Source: Candidatus Magasanikbacteria bacterium CG11_big_fil_rev_8_21_14_0_20_39_34
GTDB lineage: Bacteria > Patescibacteriota > Patescibacteriia > Magasanikbacterales > UBA922
Direction: 5' to 3'
Assembly: GCA_002787355.1 (NCBI GenBank)
Contig: PCWN01000009.1
Location: 1-44,782, forward strand
Length of the DNA stretch: 44,782 bases
Of this stretch, positions 1-7,532 are shown one piece after another. Under the pieces are notes generated by a model. That model worked only from the letters and a program-made list of their open reading frames with translations. It searched no databases and was not told where the DNA came from. Position numbers and translations under genes: made by a program. The first letter of the stretch is position 1, and every line of letters begins with the position of its first letter.

Positions 1-1
1 C

Positions 2-145
2 CCCGACCCGGAGCTGGACGCCGAGGCCGCCGACCCCGACCCGGAGCTGGACGCCGAGGCCGCCGACCCCGACCCGGAGCTGGACGCCGAGGCCGCCGCC
101 GCGCCCAAGGACTTCGAGGCCCGCGAGACGCCTGACCTCGACTAG
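2..145 (+). CDS. 3' end of a GC-rich gene with an acidic repeat tail (partial)
   Basis: Only the C-terminal 47 codons lie in the window, read in frame from base 2 to a TAG stop. The protein is made of an 11-residue acidic unit, DPDPELDAEAA, present almost three times, followed by a short unique end (AAPKDFEARETPDLD). The 33-bp units are identical at the DNA level, which suggests recent tandem expansion. Codons are strongly G/C-ending (GCC, GAC, CTG, CCC), unlike the AT-rich genes nearby. The tail is low-complexity and probably disordered and extracytoplasmic or a linker. The function is unknown because the folded part lies upstream of the window. A hairpin begins at the stop codon. The GC-rich gene at the other end of the window also ends in an acidic Pro-rich repeat and also contains PDPELD. 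Confidence 0.75.
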   Translation, partial: PDPELDAEAADPDPELDAEAADPDPELDAEAAAAPKDFEARETPDLD

Positions 146-164
146 GTCGCGCTGACGCGCGACC
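145..164 (+). terminator. GC-rich hairpin at the stop of the repeat-tail gene
   Basis: A seven-base-pair stem (GGTCGCG with CGCGACC) starts at the last base of the stop codon. There is no T-run directly after it, so it may act as a 3' end stabiliser or in concert with the longer hairpins downstream. Confidence 0.4.
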
Positions 165-266
165 AACACGTGGGTGAGCTCACACGGATGCCACGCTTCC
201 GCCCTACCTGAGCTTGCTCTCCACATCCCCTACCCCAACTCCAACACCACCTGTTGGACCCACCTC

Positions 267-311
267 TTCCCTTCTTTTTTTCCAAGTATTTTTTGGAAGA
301 AGAGAAGGGAA
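267..311. repeat. 19-bp inverted repeat forming a long hairpin
   Basis: The arms at 267-285 and 293-311 pair over 19 positions (17 Watson-Crick and 2 G-U in RNA) around a 7-base loop. The left arm is pyrimidine-rich and the right arm purine-rich. It lies between the end of the first gene and a canonical terminator. I see no coding role for bases 146-430: short open frames here lack ribosome sites and cross these hairpins. Confidence 0.7.
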
Positions 312-329
312 CATTATGTACAAAAAGCA

Positions 330-357
330 AAAACAAGGATTTCAGTCCTTGTTTTTT
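330..357 (+). terminator. Rho-independent terminator
   Basis: The stem AACAAGGA (332-339) pairs with TCCTTGTT (346-353) and is followed by a run of T. It would end transcription of the GC-rich repeat-tail gene just before the promoter that starts at 361. Confidence 0.85.
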
Positions 358-360
358 GTA

Positions 361-389
361 TTGACAAAAAGGGATTTTTTTGATATCCT
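361..389 (+). promoter_or_regulatory. Extended -10 promoter for the small gene at 431
   Basis: A consensus -35 TTGACA (361-366), a 17-base spacer, and TATCCT (384-389) preceded by TGA as an extended -10. The -35 follows the T-run of the upstream terminator directly. The predicted leader is about 35 bases. Confidence 0.65.
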
Positions 390-430
390 TTTTTTTAGAT
401 TCAGGCGCCCTTTGGGCAAAGGGGAGACAC

Positions 431-619
431 ATGGCTGAGGGACTCATTGTACCCCGGGACTGTGGCGAGAGGAAGACGGATCCTCCTCGGATTGAAGGTC
501 ACGTCTTCGCAGATCTCGTGGAGGACTGGACGGATGTCCAGACCGCTCCGCGTGAGCCAGATCCTCCGGCTACCGACCTTCTTTGGAGTGGGAGCCTCCC
601 TCTGCACCGAAGGCGTTGA
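431..619 (+). CDS. Small GC-rich protein of unknown function (62 aa)
   Basis: I chose the ATG at 431 because a strong Shine-Dalgarno run, AAAGGGGAG (417-425), lies five bases upstream and a consensus promoter lies upstream of that. The 62-residue product is hydrophilic, with many Asp, Glu, Arg and Pro, one cysteine and no membrane segment or signal peptide. It ends in Arg-rich HRRR. Codon use is GC-rich like the first gene and unlike the pilus operon downstream. I do not recognise a family. An overlapping minus-strand reading frame (401-745) crosses a terminator and has no ribosome site, so I prefer the plus strand. The gene is monocistronic between terminators, as are the other GC-rich genes here. 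Confidence 0.6.
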   Translation: MAEGLIVPRDCGERKTDPPRIEGHVFADLVEDWTDVQTAPREPDPPATDLLWSGSLPLHRRR

Positions 620-720
620 CCAACACGACCCACCCCTCCACCAATCACAAACAATCATTTCAAAAATATTGAAGTATTGTATTCTATTTTTTTGAAAGGA
701 GAAATCGTGATTGGTGGAAC

Positions 721-755
721 AAAAAAAGACATGGTATACCTCCATGTCTTTTTTT
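721..755. terminator. Bidirectional terminator
   Basis: A perfect 14-bp stem (721-734 with 742-755), loop TATACCT, with A-run and T-run arms. It can end both the plus-strand small gene and the minus-strand pilus operon, whose last stop codon is at 758-760. Confidence 0.9.
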
Positions 756-757
756 AT

Positions 758-1882
758 CTATTTTTTTACAAATTGAAAAATTTCTCGTCCTACGTGTTGG
801 CTTACTCTGTGGTAGAGAAGGGTGTCATCATCTTTGTTAAAAGGGACTTGGACAAATCCCAAAGACAAAATTTCACGTAGACAATCTATAATAATCCATT
901 CTTTTCTATAGTAAAATCGAGGAATAATAAAAATAATAACACCATCATCTTTGAGAATGGTATGAAATTCCCGGAACGCATCGTGATAGAGGTCTTTGAG
1001 TTCTTGTCGTTGTTCTTTTAAGAACAGTTCACCTTCTTTTCCGGTCAAGGGCTTACCCATGTAGGGTTCTGTGGCAATGATGTCTATACTTTTGGGCTGT
1101 AAGCTATGACTGATGTTACGTACATCTTCCAGAAAAACATGTGAAGATAATTTTTGTATTTTTGGTTCTGCCGTGACAATCCATTCAATGTTTTTGTGTG
1201 TATCTTCTATGGCACGAGCGGAATTATCAGAACCAACTACATGGTACCCCATATCCAGTGCTTCCATAAGGAGAACTCCAGAACCACAAAAAGGATCAAG
1301 CACTGTTGCCGGGGGTGTTTTTCTAGCCAGATTTATCATGATTCGTGCAAGTTTTGGTGGAAGCATGCCGGATTTTGCATCAACACCTGGTTTGTCAAAA
1401 TCTCTTTGTGCAAATCCTTCAAGTTTTTGTATGCCAGATATCACAAAGACTTCTCCATGAAGAATAAAAAAGGCTCCTTTTTTTTCTACCAATTTATTAT
1501 GAAGAAGAGTGGCCGTATTTTTATATTCTATGTATCGTGCAGAATAATTAGCATCCTTGAGTTTTCTTTTTATAGCAATACCAAGATTTCTATTTTTTGC
1601 ATTTTCTACGGAAAAAACAATTTTTCCCGTTTGATTTTCAAGAAGAAATTCAAAAATAGTTTGTTCTATGGATTTTCTTTGTTCTATATAGAACCCCATA
1701 AGTTTGGTACCCCCAAGCTGATCCATAAGGGATTCCATATCGAGGGGATCTTCTGTGTAGAGAACAAAGAATCGGTCGGTCTGAAGTTTTTCTTCAAATG
1801 TTACCTGGTGTGCTTTGAGCACGGATTCAATTTCTGCAATGGAAATATGGGGTTGGTGTCCCAGTTCAAAAAGATAGAGCAT
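758..1882 (-). CDS. Trm11/Trm-G10-like RNA (guanine-N2) methyltransferase
   Basis: A 374-residue class I SAM-dependent methyltransferase. The SAM-binding motif I is visible as VLDPFCGSGVLLMEAL near residue 195. The catalytic motif IV reads TEPYMG, which replaces the usual DPPYG and fits the Trm11/TrmG10 tRNA guanine-N2 group better than DNA methylases. The N-terminal half is about the size of the NTD plus THUMP RNA-binding region of that family, but I cannot prove THUMP by eye. The gene is the last of the pilus operon, three bases after the preceding stop, and ends at the bidirectional terminator. A housekeeping tRNA-modification role is likely. Its linkage to pilus genes is probably transcriptional convenience. 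Confidence 0.75.
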   Translation of the reverse strand: MLYLFELGHQPHISIAEIESVLKAHQVTFEEKLQTDRFFVLYTEDPLDMESLMDQLGGTKLMGFYIEQRKSIEQTIFEFLLENQTGKIVFSVENAKNRNLGIAIKRKLKDANYSARYIEYKNTATLLHNKLVEKKGAFFILHGEVFVISGIQKLEGFAQRDFDKPGVDAKSGMLPPKLARIMINLARKTPPATVLDPFCGSGVLLMEALDMGYHVVGSDNSARAIEDTHKNIEWIVTAEPKIQKLSSHVFLEDVRNISHSLQPKSIDIIATEPYMGKPLTGKEGELFLKEQRQELKDLYHDAFREFHTILKDDGVIIFIIPRFYYRKEWIIIDCLREILSLGFVQVPFNKDDDTLLYHRVSQHVGREIFQFVKK

Positions 1883-1885
1883 AAA

Positions 1886-2356
1886 CTATATTTGGGGGGA
1901 TACCTCAGTAGTAGGATCACCGGAATGAATGTCTGAATTGGGGAGAACGTCTAGGAGTGGAATGGGGATATTGGTCTCCAGTGTAGATGTAGAAAAAACA
2001 TTTTGGAAGGTTGTGGTTGGGAGAACTTCGTGTAGGGGTTCTGTTTGTAAGAAGATATTGGATGCAGAAAAAGGATCATAGGCACTCTCCGGAAGGTCGG
2101 TATTCAGTCGCGTATCCCAGGCAGCATTTACTTCATCATACTTGGTAAAGTTTATGGCCTCAATAGAGAGTGTAGCACGAAGTTGGGAAACCTGCTCTGC
2201 ACCGGAGAGAACAGAAAAGATAATATTGTAAAAAAGATAAAAAACGTAGACTCCACCACATAGGAAGAGAAGGGTGAAGAAATAATTTGCATACTTAAAA
2301 CGAAGAAAGTATTTGGATTGTTTCTTTTGGAGTCGGGATATTTTATTGTGTTGCAT
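1886..2356 (-). CDS. Membrane-anchored protein in the PilP position
   Basis: I chose the ATG at 2356 because it overlaps the end of the PilO-like gene by 14 bases, as expected for translational coupling; in-frame ATGs up to 2377 are alternatives. The product of about 156 residues has a basic N-terminus, one hydrophobic segment (roughly residues 24-50, containing FFTLLFLCGGVYVFYLFY) and an extracytoplasmic C-terminal part rich in Thr, Ser, Pro and Leu with no recognisable fold. In classical type IV pilus operons the lipoprotein PilP follows PilO. This protein has no lipobox and I see no PilP homology, so it may be an analogue that completes the PilM-N-O alignment complex. Function is inferred from position only. 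Confidence 0.65.
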   Translation of the reverse strand: MQHNKISRLQKKQSKYFLRFKYANYFFTLLFLCGGVYVFYLFYNIIFSVLSGAEQVSQLRATLSIEAINFTKYDEVNAAWDTRLNTDLPESAYDPFSASNIFLQTEPLHEVLPTTTFQNVFSTSTLETNIPIPLLDVLPNSDIHSGDPTTEVSPQI

Positions 2357-2909
2357 GAGCATAGACAAGTGCATCAAATCGTAGAGTTACATCATTGGTT
2401 GGACCTGATCCATGAGTACTCCACTGAAGTTTATCAATAATGACATAAAATGGCATACTTTCCAATTCACGTAAAAATTGGAGGTGGTGTTTGTATGTTC
2501 CGTGATTCAAAAATGAAAAAACATAATATTTATCTGATATATTACTTTTTGCCATTGCATACCGAACTGTATCCTGAGTTCCCAAAGAAAGATTTTGGTC
2601 AATATCATATCGTTGTGCCAGTTGTTCAAAAAGAGTAATCATAGGGAGCTCTGACCCAACAGGGATAGTACTACTTGTAAATTGTGCAGTGACTTCTTTT
2701 ACGGAATCAAGTTCTTGAAGAGATTTTTTGAGATGTTTCGTTTTGGTATATTCCTGCTCGAGTTCATCATGAGTTTGTTCGATATTTTTTTTCAGTTCAA
2801 AAATATTTTTTGCAGCGGGATAAATAATAAACCCGCCAATAAGGAGAACTACTAGAAGATTTTGAAGTAAGAAAATGATTATCTGTTTTTTGAGTGAAGG
2901 TTGTTTCAT
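2343..2909 (-). CDS. pilO: PilO-like type IV pilus inner-membrane protein
   Basis: This 188-residue bitopic protein starts with a short basic cytoplasmic stretch and one membrane helix (about residues 9-30). A coiled coil (about 31-75, rich in Glu and Lys) and a C-terminal alpha/beta domain follow. This is the architecture of PilO, which pairs with PilN in the periplasm to link PilM and the PilB motor to the fibre. The start overlaps the end of the PilN-like gene by four bases (ATGA-type coupling). Length matches the family. Sequence similarity is low, as is usual for PilO, so the call rests on topology and on gene order pilM-N-O. Confidence 0.75.
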   Translation of the reverse strand: MKQPSLKKQIIIFLLQNLLVVLLIGGFIIYPAAKNIFELKKNIEQTHDELEQEYTKTKHLKKSLQELDSVKEVTAQFTSSTIPVGSELPMITLFEQLAQRYDIDQNLSLGTQDTVRYAMAKSNISDKYYVFSFLNHGTYKHHLQFLRELESMPFYVIIDKLQWSTHGSGPTNDVTLRFDALVYAHATQ

Positions 2910-3442
2910 AGATTCTCTTTGAGCAAAATTTTAAGAGAAAAGATAATGTCTTCTTTTTGTGTAAGTTGCGCAGGGGGAATATCTGCGGATTCTACATAGG
3001 GGAGTGAAAGCATATTCTGCTGCAGGAATAAAAAGGCATCACGAGTATCGGCTGTTCCAGAGAGGATAATTTGATTATTTCTGTAATCCATATTTGTAGC
3101 AGAAAGAGTAATTCCTGTTGGTATGGCATTGAAAAACTCTATTGCCTTTGGAGTAAAGAGAACAAATTCTTTTTGGATGGTTGATGTTTCCGCCAAAATT
3201 TTATTGATCTTTCGAATTTCTTTATTCGTAGCGCCATATTTGAGAGTAATATGATCTCCGGATGCAGCAAGGTCATTAAAATGTTGTTGGAGGACCCACT
3301 GACCTCCAAGTAAAAAAATTCCAACAAGTGCTAAAAAAAATAGTAGCATTTCCAAAAGAGACTTGATGTATTGGTACAAGAGCATTCGTTCCAAGGCTTT
3401 TTGTTTTGTAGGGGAGAGAAGGCTCAACCGTGTTGGAAGCAT
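2906..3442 (-). CDS. pilN: PilN-like type IV pilus inner-membrane protein
   Basis: This 178-residue protein has a cytoplasmic N-terminus that begins MLPTRLSLLSPTKQ, the likely PilM-binding segment. One membrane helix follows (about residues 30-52, LLEMLLFFLALVGIFLLGGQ), then a coiled region and a ferredoxin-like C-terminal part. In the family, the PilN N-terminus docks in PilM and the periplasmic part dimerises with PilO. The gene lies directly between pilM and pilO, with an 18-base gap before and a 4-base overlap after. The call combines topology, size and order; alignment by eye alone would be weak. Confidence 0.75.
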   Translation of the reverse strand: MLPTRLSLLSPTKQKALERMLLYQYIKSLLEMLLFFLALVGIFLLGGQWVLQQHFNDLAASGDHITLKYGATNKEIRKINKILAETSTIQKEFVLFTPKAIEFFNAIPTGITLSATNMDYRNNQIILSGTADTRDAFLFLQQNMLSLPYVESADIPPAQLTQKEDIIFSLKILLKENL

Positions 3443-3460
3443 AGATAAAAATTGGATAGT

Positions 3461-4564
3461 TTACACAGAAATATTTTTTGAAATAGGGTTATTGGCTGCC
3501 CGGAGTGCAAGACCTATTGCGGCAGCGTACCCAAGCGACTCTCCACTTGGGAGCTTATCTGCCTTGCGTACATGGAGGTTTTTCCAAACTTTTCCGGGGC
3601 TTGCTTCAATATTTAACTTTTGTGAGAGGACTTCATCAAGTCTTTTTGTGTATGCCCCCCCTCCACACATAGTAATATGAGTAACTTTATTGGCATTTTC
3701 AAAGTGTGAATAATAAAAATTGAGTGCTTGTTCAATTTCTTTGGTTAGGCCATCTACTAGTTTTGCCATAATATGCCAGATTTCTTTATTTTTTTGCTCA
3801 AATTCACAACCATATTTCACTTTTAATTTTTCTGCTTCATCGTAGGTAATATGCAAGCGTTGTGAAAGTGCGGTATTCATGATTTCTCCAGAAAAGGAAA
3901 GTGTTTTACTAAATTGTACACTATTATTATCAAAAATAATAAGATTGGTTCGAGTTGCCCCAATATCCAAAAGCGCTCTTGCCTCATCAATATATTCCTT
4001 GGAAGCTGTTATCATAGCTCGGGCAATAGCGAGGGATTCAATTTCCAATCCTACCACCCCAAGGCCAACACTTTCCAATAGATAGGTATACATATCCGCA
4101 ATAGTTTTTGGGCATGCCCCAACCAATACAATCGTTTGATCAGTTTCCTGAGATGGAAGAATCTGCCAATCAAGATAATAGTTATTTTCTTCAAATGGAA
4201 GATGCTTTTTTACGGTCAGCAAAATATCCTCTTCAATAATATCATCGGGATCTTTATTGATAATGATTTGTTTTATAAAGTTGTGTGTCTCAGGTAGAGA
4301 CGCTAACACCCAAGGACTACGTATAGGCTTTTGATCCTTTTTGGAATTTCCGGTAATTAAATATTTGAGATACTTACGAACAATTTCCGGCTGTTCAAGC
4401 TCTCCATTTACTATAATTCCGTAGGGGAGAGCAATTGATCGCGCAGCCATAAGTTCATAGCTCAACATTTTATGATAGCGGCCTTGCGCTTTAAGTTGGA
4501 CTACTTTTATAGAGAGGTCTGATATATCAAGTCCAAATGCATTGTAAAAAGGATTATAAAACAC
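3461..4564 (-). CDS. pilM: PilM, actin-like type IV pilus assembly ATPase
   Basis: A 367-residue actin/FtsA-fold protein. The first phosphate-binding motif is visible near the N-terminus (AFGLDISDLSIKVVQLK). A second lies mid-protein (ALLDIGATRTNLIIFD), and the glycine-rich adenosine motif near residue 300 reads MCGGGAYTKRLDEVL. PilM is a cytoplasmic ring protein that binds the PilN N-terminus and the PilB and PilC parts of the machine. Length is close to the family norm. Nine bases separate it from pilC and 18 from the PilN-like gene, so all are read as one transcript. Confidence 0.92.
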   Translation of the reverse strand: MFYNPFYNAFGLDISDLSIKVVQLKAQGRYHKMLSYELMAARSIALPYGIIVNGELEQPEIVRKYLKYLITGNSKKDQKPIRSPWVLASLPETHNFIKQIIINKDPDDIIEEDILLTVKKHLPFEENNYYLDWQILPSQETDQTIVLVGACPKTIADMYTYLLESVGLGVVGLEIESLAIARAMITASKEYIDEARALLDIGATRTNLIIFDNNSVQFSKTLSFSGEIMNTALSQRLHITYDEAEKLKVKYGCEFEQKNKEIWHIMAKLVDGLTKEIEQALNFYYSHFENANKVTHITMCGGGAYTKRLDEVLSQKLNIEASPGKVWKNLHVRKADKLPSGESLGYAAAIGLALRAANNPISKNISV

Positions 4565-4573
4565 AGATTTATT

Positions 4574-5692
4574 TTAAAAATTTTGTACCAAAGAGTACAT
4601 AGGCATTATAACAGCAACGGCCATTCCCGCAACGGCAACTCCCAGAACAAGAATAATAACCGGTTCAATAATGGTTGTAAAATTTTTCATTGTTTTGTCT
4701 ACCGCTTTTGCAAAAAAATCAGACAGTTCATTGAGCATGTGACCAATTTCTCCAGTACGTTCACCCACCATAATCATTTCTGTCACCATTGGTGGAAAGA
4801 GCTTATTATATTCACTGAGGATCTCAGAAAGGGGAGTACCTTGTTGGATGGTTTCGCTTGCTCTGTGAAGGCTGTCTTTGTAGAGTACATTTGAACAGGT
4901 ATCTGCGGTGATATCTACTGCGGTCATGATAGGCACTGTACTTTTGAGAAGTGAAGAAAGGGTTAAAGAAAATCTTGCGAGATTAATTTGTTTAATAACT
5001 TTTCCAAAAATAGGGAGGTGAAGATTTACATTATGGATAAAGCGTTTAAAGCCATATACTTTTCGTAGCAGATAAATATACAGTGTGGTAAAACAAATTA
5101 AGGATATAACAATGACCGTAAGATTAAATGGATTACTTGCAAAGTCGGTAATAACAATGAGAACTTTTGTTGCAAGTGGGAGTTCAGTATCAAAATCTTT
5201 AAATATAACTAACAGTTTTGGGAGAATAACGGTTACCATAAGTGTGGCAACACCGATCATTGCGGTAATGATAACTGCCGGATATATCATGGCCCCACGA
5301 ATACTTGAAATAAGATCATGATTTTTTTGCATTTGAACAACAATTTGTTCCAGTGACTCTTCAAGTTTTCCTGCAATTTCTCCGGCGGCCACCATTTTGA
5401 CGTATATAATGGGAAATGCTTTAGGATATCGCGCCAATACATCTGAAAAAGTCTGTCCTTGTTCTACTTCACTTTTTATACTGGCAATAATCATTTTAAA
5501 TTTTTTGTTTTCTGTTTCCTTTTCAAGAATATCAATCGCCTCAACAAGAGAAAGACCAGCATGGATCATGGTTCGCATGTGGTCAACAAAAAATATTTTT
5601 TCAACATAAGAAATTCTTCCAAAATGCGTGGTGAGCCAGTTATTTACTTTTTGCATTTGTGGTGAAAGTTCTTTTTTTTCTTTCTTTTTCAT
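4574..5692 (-). CDS. pilC: PilC, type IV pilus polytopic platform protein
   Basis: A 372-residue member of the PilC/GspF family with two duplicated T2SSF domains. The first contains VDHMRTMIHAGLSLVEAID near residue 35. The second contains LARFSLTLSSLLKSTVPIM, and MIMVGERTGEIGHML follows later; this is the typical GExTG motif. Three hydrophobic helices are visible, two central (about 135-165 and 185-215) and one at the C-terminus. The protein sits in the inner membrane above the PilB motor and helps move pilin subunits into the fibre. The gene is 27 bases downstream of pilB. Confidence 0.95.
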   Translation of the reverse strand: MKKKEKKELSPQMQKVNNWLTTHFGRISYVEKIFFVDHMRTMIHAGLSLVEAIDILEKETENKKFKMIIASIKSEVEQGQTFSDVLARYPKAFPIIYVKMVAAGEIAGKLEESLEQIVVQMQKNHDLISSIRGAMIYPAVIITAMIGVATLMVTVILPKLLVIFKDFDTELPLATKVLIVITDFASNPFNLTVIVISLICFTTLYIYLLRKVYGFKRFIHNVNLHLPIFGKVIKQINLARFSLTLSSLLKSTVPIMTAVDITADTCSNVLYKDSLHRASETIQQGTPLSEILSEYNKLFPPMVTEMIMVGERTGEIGHMLNELSDFFAKAVDKTMKNFTTIIEPVIILVLGVAVAGMAVAVIMPMYSLVQNF

Positions 5693-5719
5693 AAATATAA
5701 ATAATGTTTGGTGGCATCT

Positions 5720-7450
5720 CTAGTCTCGGGTAACACGTAAGACTTCTTCTATTGTCGTGATGCCTTGTTTTGCTTTTACAATTCCGTCTTGTGCAATACT
5801 TATCATACCGGATGTTGCGGCATATTCTTTTATTTCATCTACGCTTGCTCGTGCATTTATTTTTTTTGCCAGCCCTGGATCAATCTCCATAACCTCATAA
5901 ATACCCACACGTCCTTTATATCCAGATTTACCACATTTTCTGCAGCCTTCTCCACGGTAAAAAACCATAGATTCAAGATTTTTTTCTTGAGTTTTAAGCG
6001 GTACGGAATACTCTTTGAGCAGCTTATTTACTGTAACCATATCTACAATTTTGGAAAGCTCTTTTACTTCATCTTTTTCTAGATTGTATTCTTTTTTACA
6101 GTTTTCACAAATTTTTCTGACAAGACGTTGTGCGACAATAATATTGGCGGTAAAAGCCAACAAAAATGGAGGAATCCCCATATCTAAAAGACGGGGAAGG
6201 GTTGTTGGAGCATCATTGGTATGCAAAGTAGACAGTACAAGATGTCCTGTCATTGCAGCATGGATGGCAATTTCCGCCGTTTCTTGGTCACGAATTTCTC
6301 CCACCATAATAATGTCTGGATCCTGGCGCAAAAAAGCACGAAGTCCTTTGGCAAAGGTATACCCAACACGTTCATTGGTCTGACTTTGATTGATACCAGA
6401 GACATGATATTCAATTGGATCTTCAATAGTTGAGATGTTTACCTCTGATCTGTTGAGAATTCCAAGGAGAGAATAGAGTGTTGTCGTCTTACCACTTCCA
6501 GTCGGACCAGTTACGAGAATAATTCCATGCGGTTTTTTGATAGCTGCACGGACAAGTTTTTCGGGTCCTGGAAGGAAACCAAGGCCTTCTAAGTCAAGTG
6601 GTTTCTGTCCTTCGTGAAGAAGACGGAGTACTATCTTTTCTCCATCATAGACGGGCATGATAGAAACACGAAAAGAAAATTTATCTTCTTGAATTTGAAT
6701 TTTGAAACGACCGTCTTGTGGGACCATGTGTTCATCTATCTTGAGATTTGCCAAGATTTTTATTCTGGCAATAATCCCATTCTTTACTGTTTTGGGCAGT
6801 GACATAACCTGACGTAACATACCATCCACGCGGTAACGGACAAAAACTTCTTTTTCTGTGGGTTCAATATGAATATCGGATGCTCCTTCATATACGGCAT
6901 GTTCAAGAACACTATTTACAATATTAATAATAGGGAGCTCTTCGGCAGCTTTTTTAAGATCTCCGTCATCTTGACCTTCACCATCGGAAAGTTGGGTAAT
7001 GTTGAGTCCTTCTTGTTCAAGATCAGCATGATATCTGCGCAGGGCATCTTTGATATCACTTGGAGTTGTAAGGTATACCTTTGGAATGAGATCTAATTTG
7101 CGTCGAATAAATTCAATAGTCTGAATGTCATCTGGATCAAGCATTGCAAGCATGATCTCGGTATTATTTTTTTCAAAAGCGATGATTTGGTGTGTTTGTG
7201 CAAGGGGAGCAGGGATAAGATTTAAGATATCTTTCTTTATCTCACGTCCTTTGAGTGCAATAAATTCTACCCCAATTTTTTTGGCAAGTTCACTATAGAG
7301 TTCCACTTCGTCCACGATCCCTTCATCCACCAAAAACGCTTCCAATTCACGTTTGGTTTTTTTTGCATCACTGGTATGTTTTTCAATTGTATCTTTGGAA
7401 AATCCGTACGTGGATTTTAGTATATCCAAAATAAGTTTTTCGTGGTACAT
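5720..7450 (-). CDS. pilB: PilB, type IV pilus extension ATPase
   Basis: A 576-residue GspE/PilB secretion ATPase. Visible parts in order: an N-terminal MshEN/T2SSE-N domain (about 1-145), Walker A GPTGSGKT (315-322), the Asp box around EDPIEY (343-348), Walker B with DPDIIMVGEIRD (377-388), a His box (SGH-type motif TGHLVLSTLH, 401-410), and a tetracysteine zinc site (Cys448, Cys451, Cys503, Cys506). All catalytic elements are intact. It powers pilin polymerisation from the cytoplasm. It is the first gene of the operon and is served by an extended -10 promoter at 7501-7529. No retraction ATPase PilT gene is present in the window. Confidence 0.97.
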   Translation of the reverse strand: MYHEKLILDILKSTYGFSKDTIEKHTSDAKKTKRELEAFLVDEGIVDEVELYSELAKKIGVEFIALKGREIKKDILNLIPAPLAQTHQIIAFEKNNTEIMLAMLDPDDIQTIEFIRRKLDLIPKVYLTTPSDIKDALRRYHADLEQEGLNITQLSDGEGQDDGDLKKAAEELPIINIVNSVLEHAVYEGASDIHIEPTEKEVFVRYRVDGMLRQVMSLPKTVKNGIIARIKILANLKIDEHMVPQDGRFKIQIQEDKFSFRVSIMPVYDGEKIVLRLLHEGQKPLDLEGLGFLPGPEKLVRAAIKKPHGIILVTGPTGSGKTTTLYSLLGILNRSEVNISTIEDPIEYHVSGINQSQTNERVGYTFAKGLRAFLRQDPDIIMVGEIRDQETAEIAIHAAMTGHLVLSTLHTNDAPTTLPRLLDMGIPPFLLAFTANIIVAQRLVRKICENCKKEYNLEKDEVKELSKIVDMVTVNKLLKEYSVPLKTQEKNLESMVFYRGEGCRKCGKSGYKGRVGIYEVMEIDPGLAKKINARASVDEIKEYAATSGMISIAQDGIVKAKQGITTIEEVLRVTRD

Positions 7451-7500
7451 AGAAATGGCATCTTCTTTACGAGTGCTTTTTTTTATGTTTAACTATGGGT

Positions 7501-7529
7501 ATTATAACATATATTTTTTTGAATGTAGA
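7501..7529 (-). promoter_or_regulatory. Promoter of the pilBCMNO operon
   Basis: On the minus strand: TCTACA (7524-7529), a 17-base spacer, then TATAAT (7501-7506) preceded by TGT as an extended -10. It reads towards pilB and overlaps the 5' region of the divergent gene at 7533, so the two genes may compete for transcription. Confidence 0.65.
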
Positions 7530-7532
7530 ATT

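Noticed and set aside
142-447. A 101-codon minus-strand frame and plus-strand frames at 174-438
   Set aside because: They run through the long inverted repeat and terminator, have biased low-complexity content and no ribosome sites.
401-745. A 114-codon minus-strand frame opposite the small GC-rich gene
   Set aside because: It crosses a perfect terminator, has no ribosome site, and the plus-strand gene has a good promoter and Shine-Dalgarno site.
708-879. A GTG start at 708 with AAAGGAG upstream
   Set aside because: The frame reads through the bidirectional terminator into the antisense of the methyltransferase gene.
1154-1936. A 260-codon plus-strand frame
   Set aside because: It is the antisense shadow of the Trm11-like gene, which has clear catalytic motifs.
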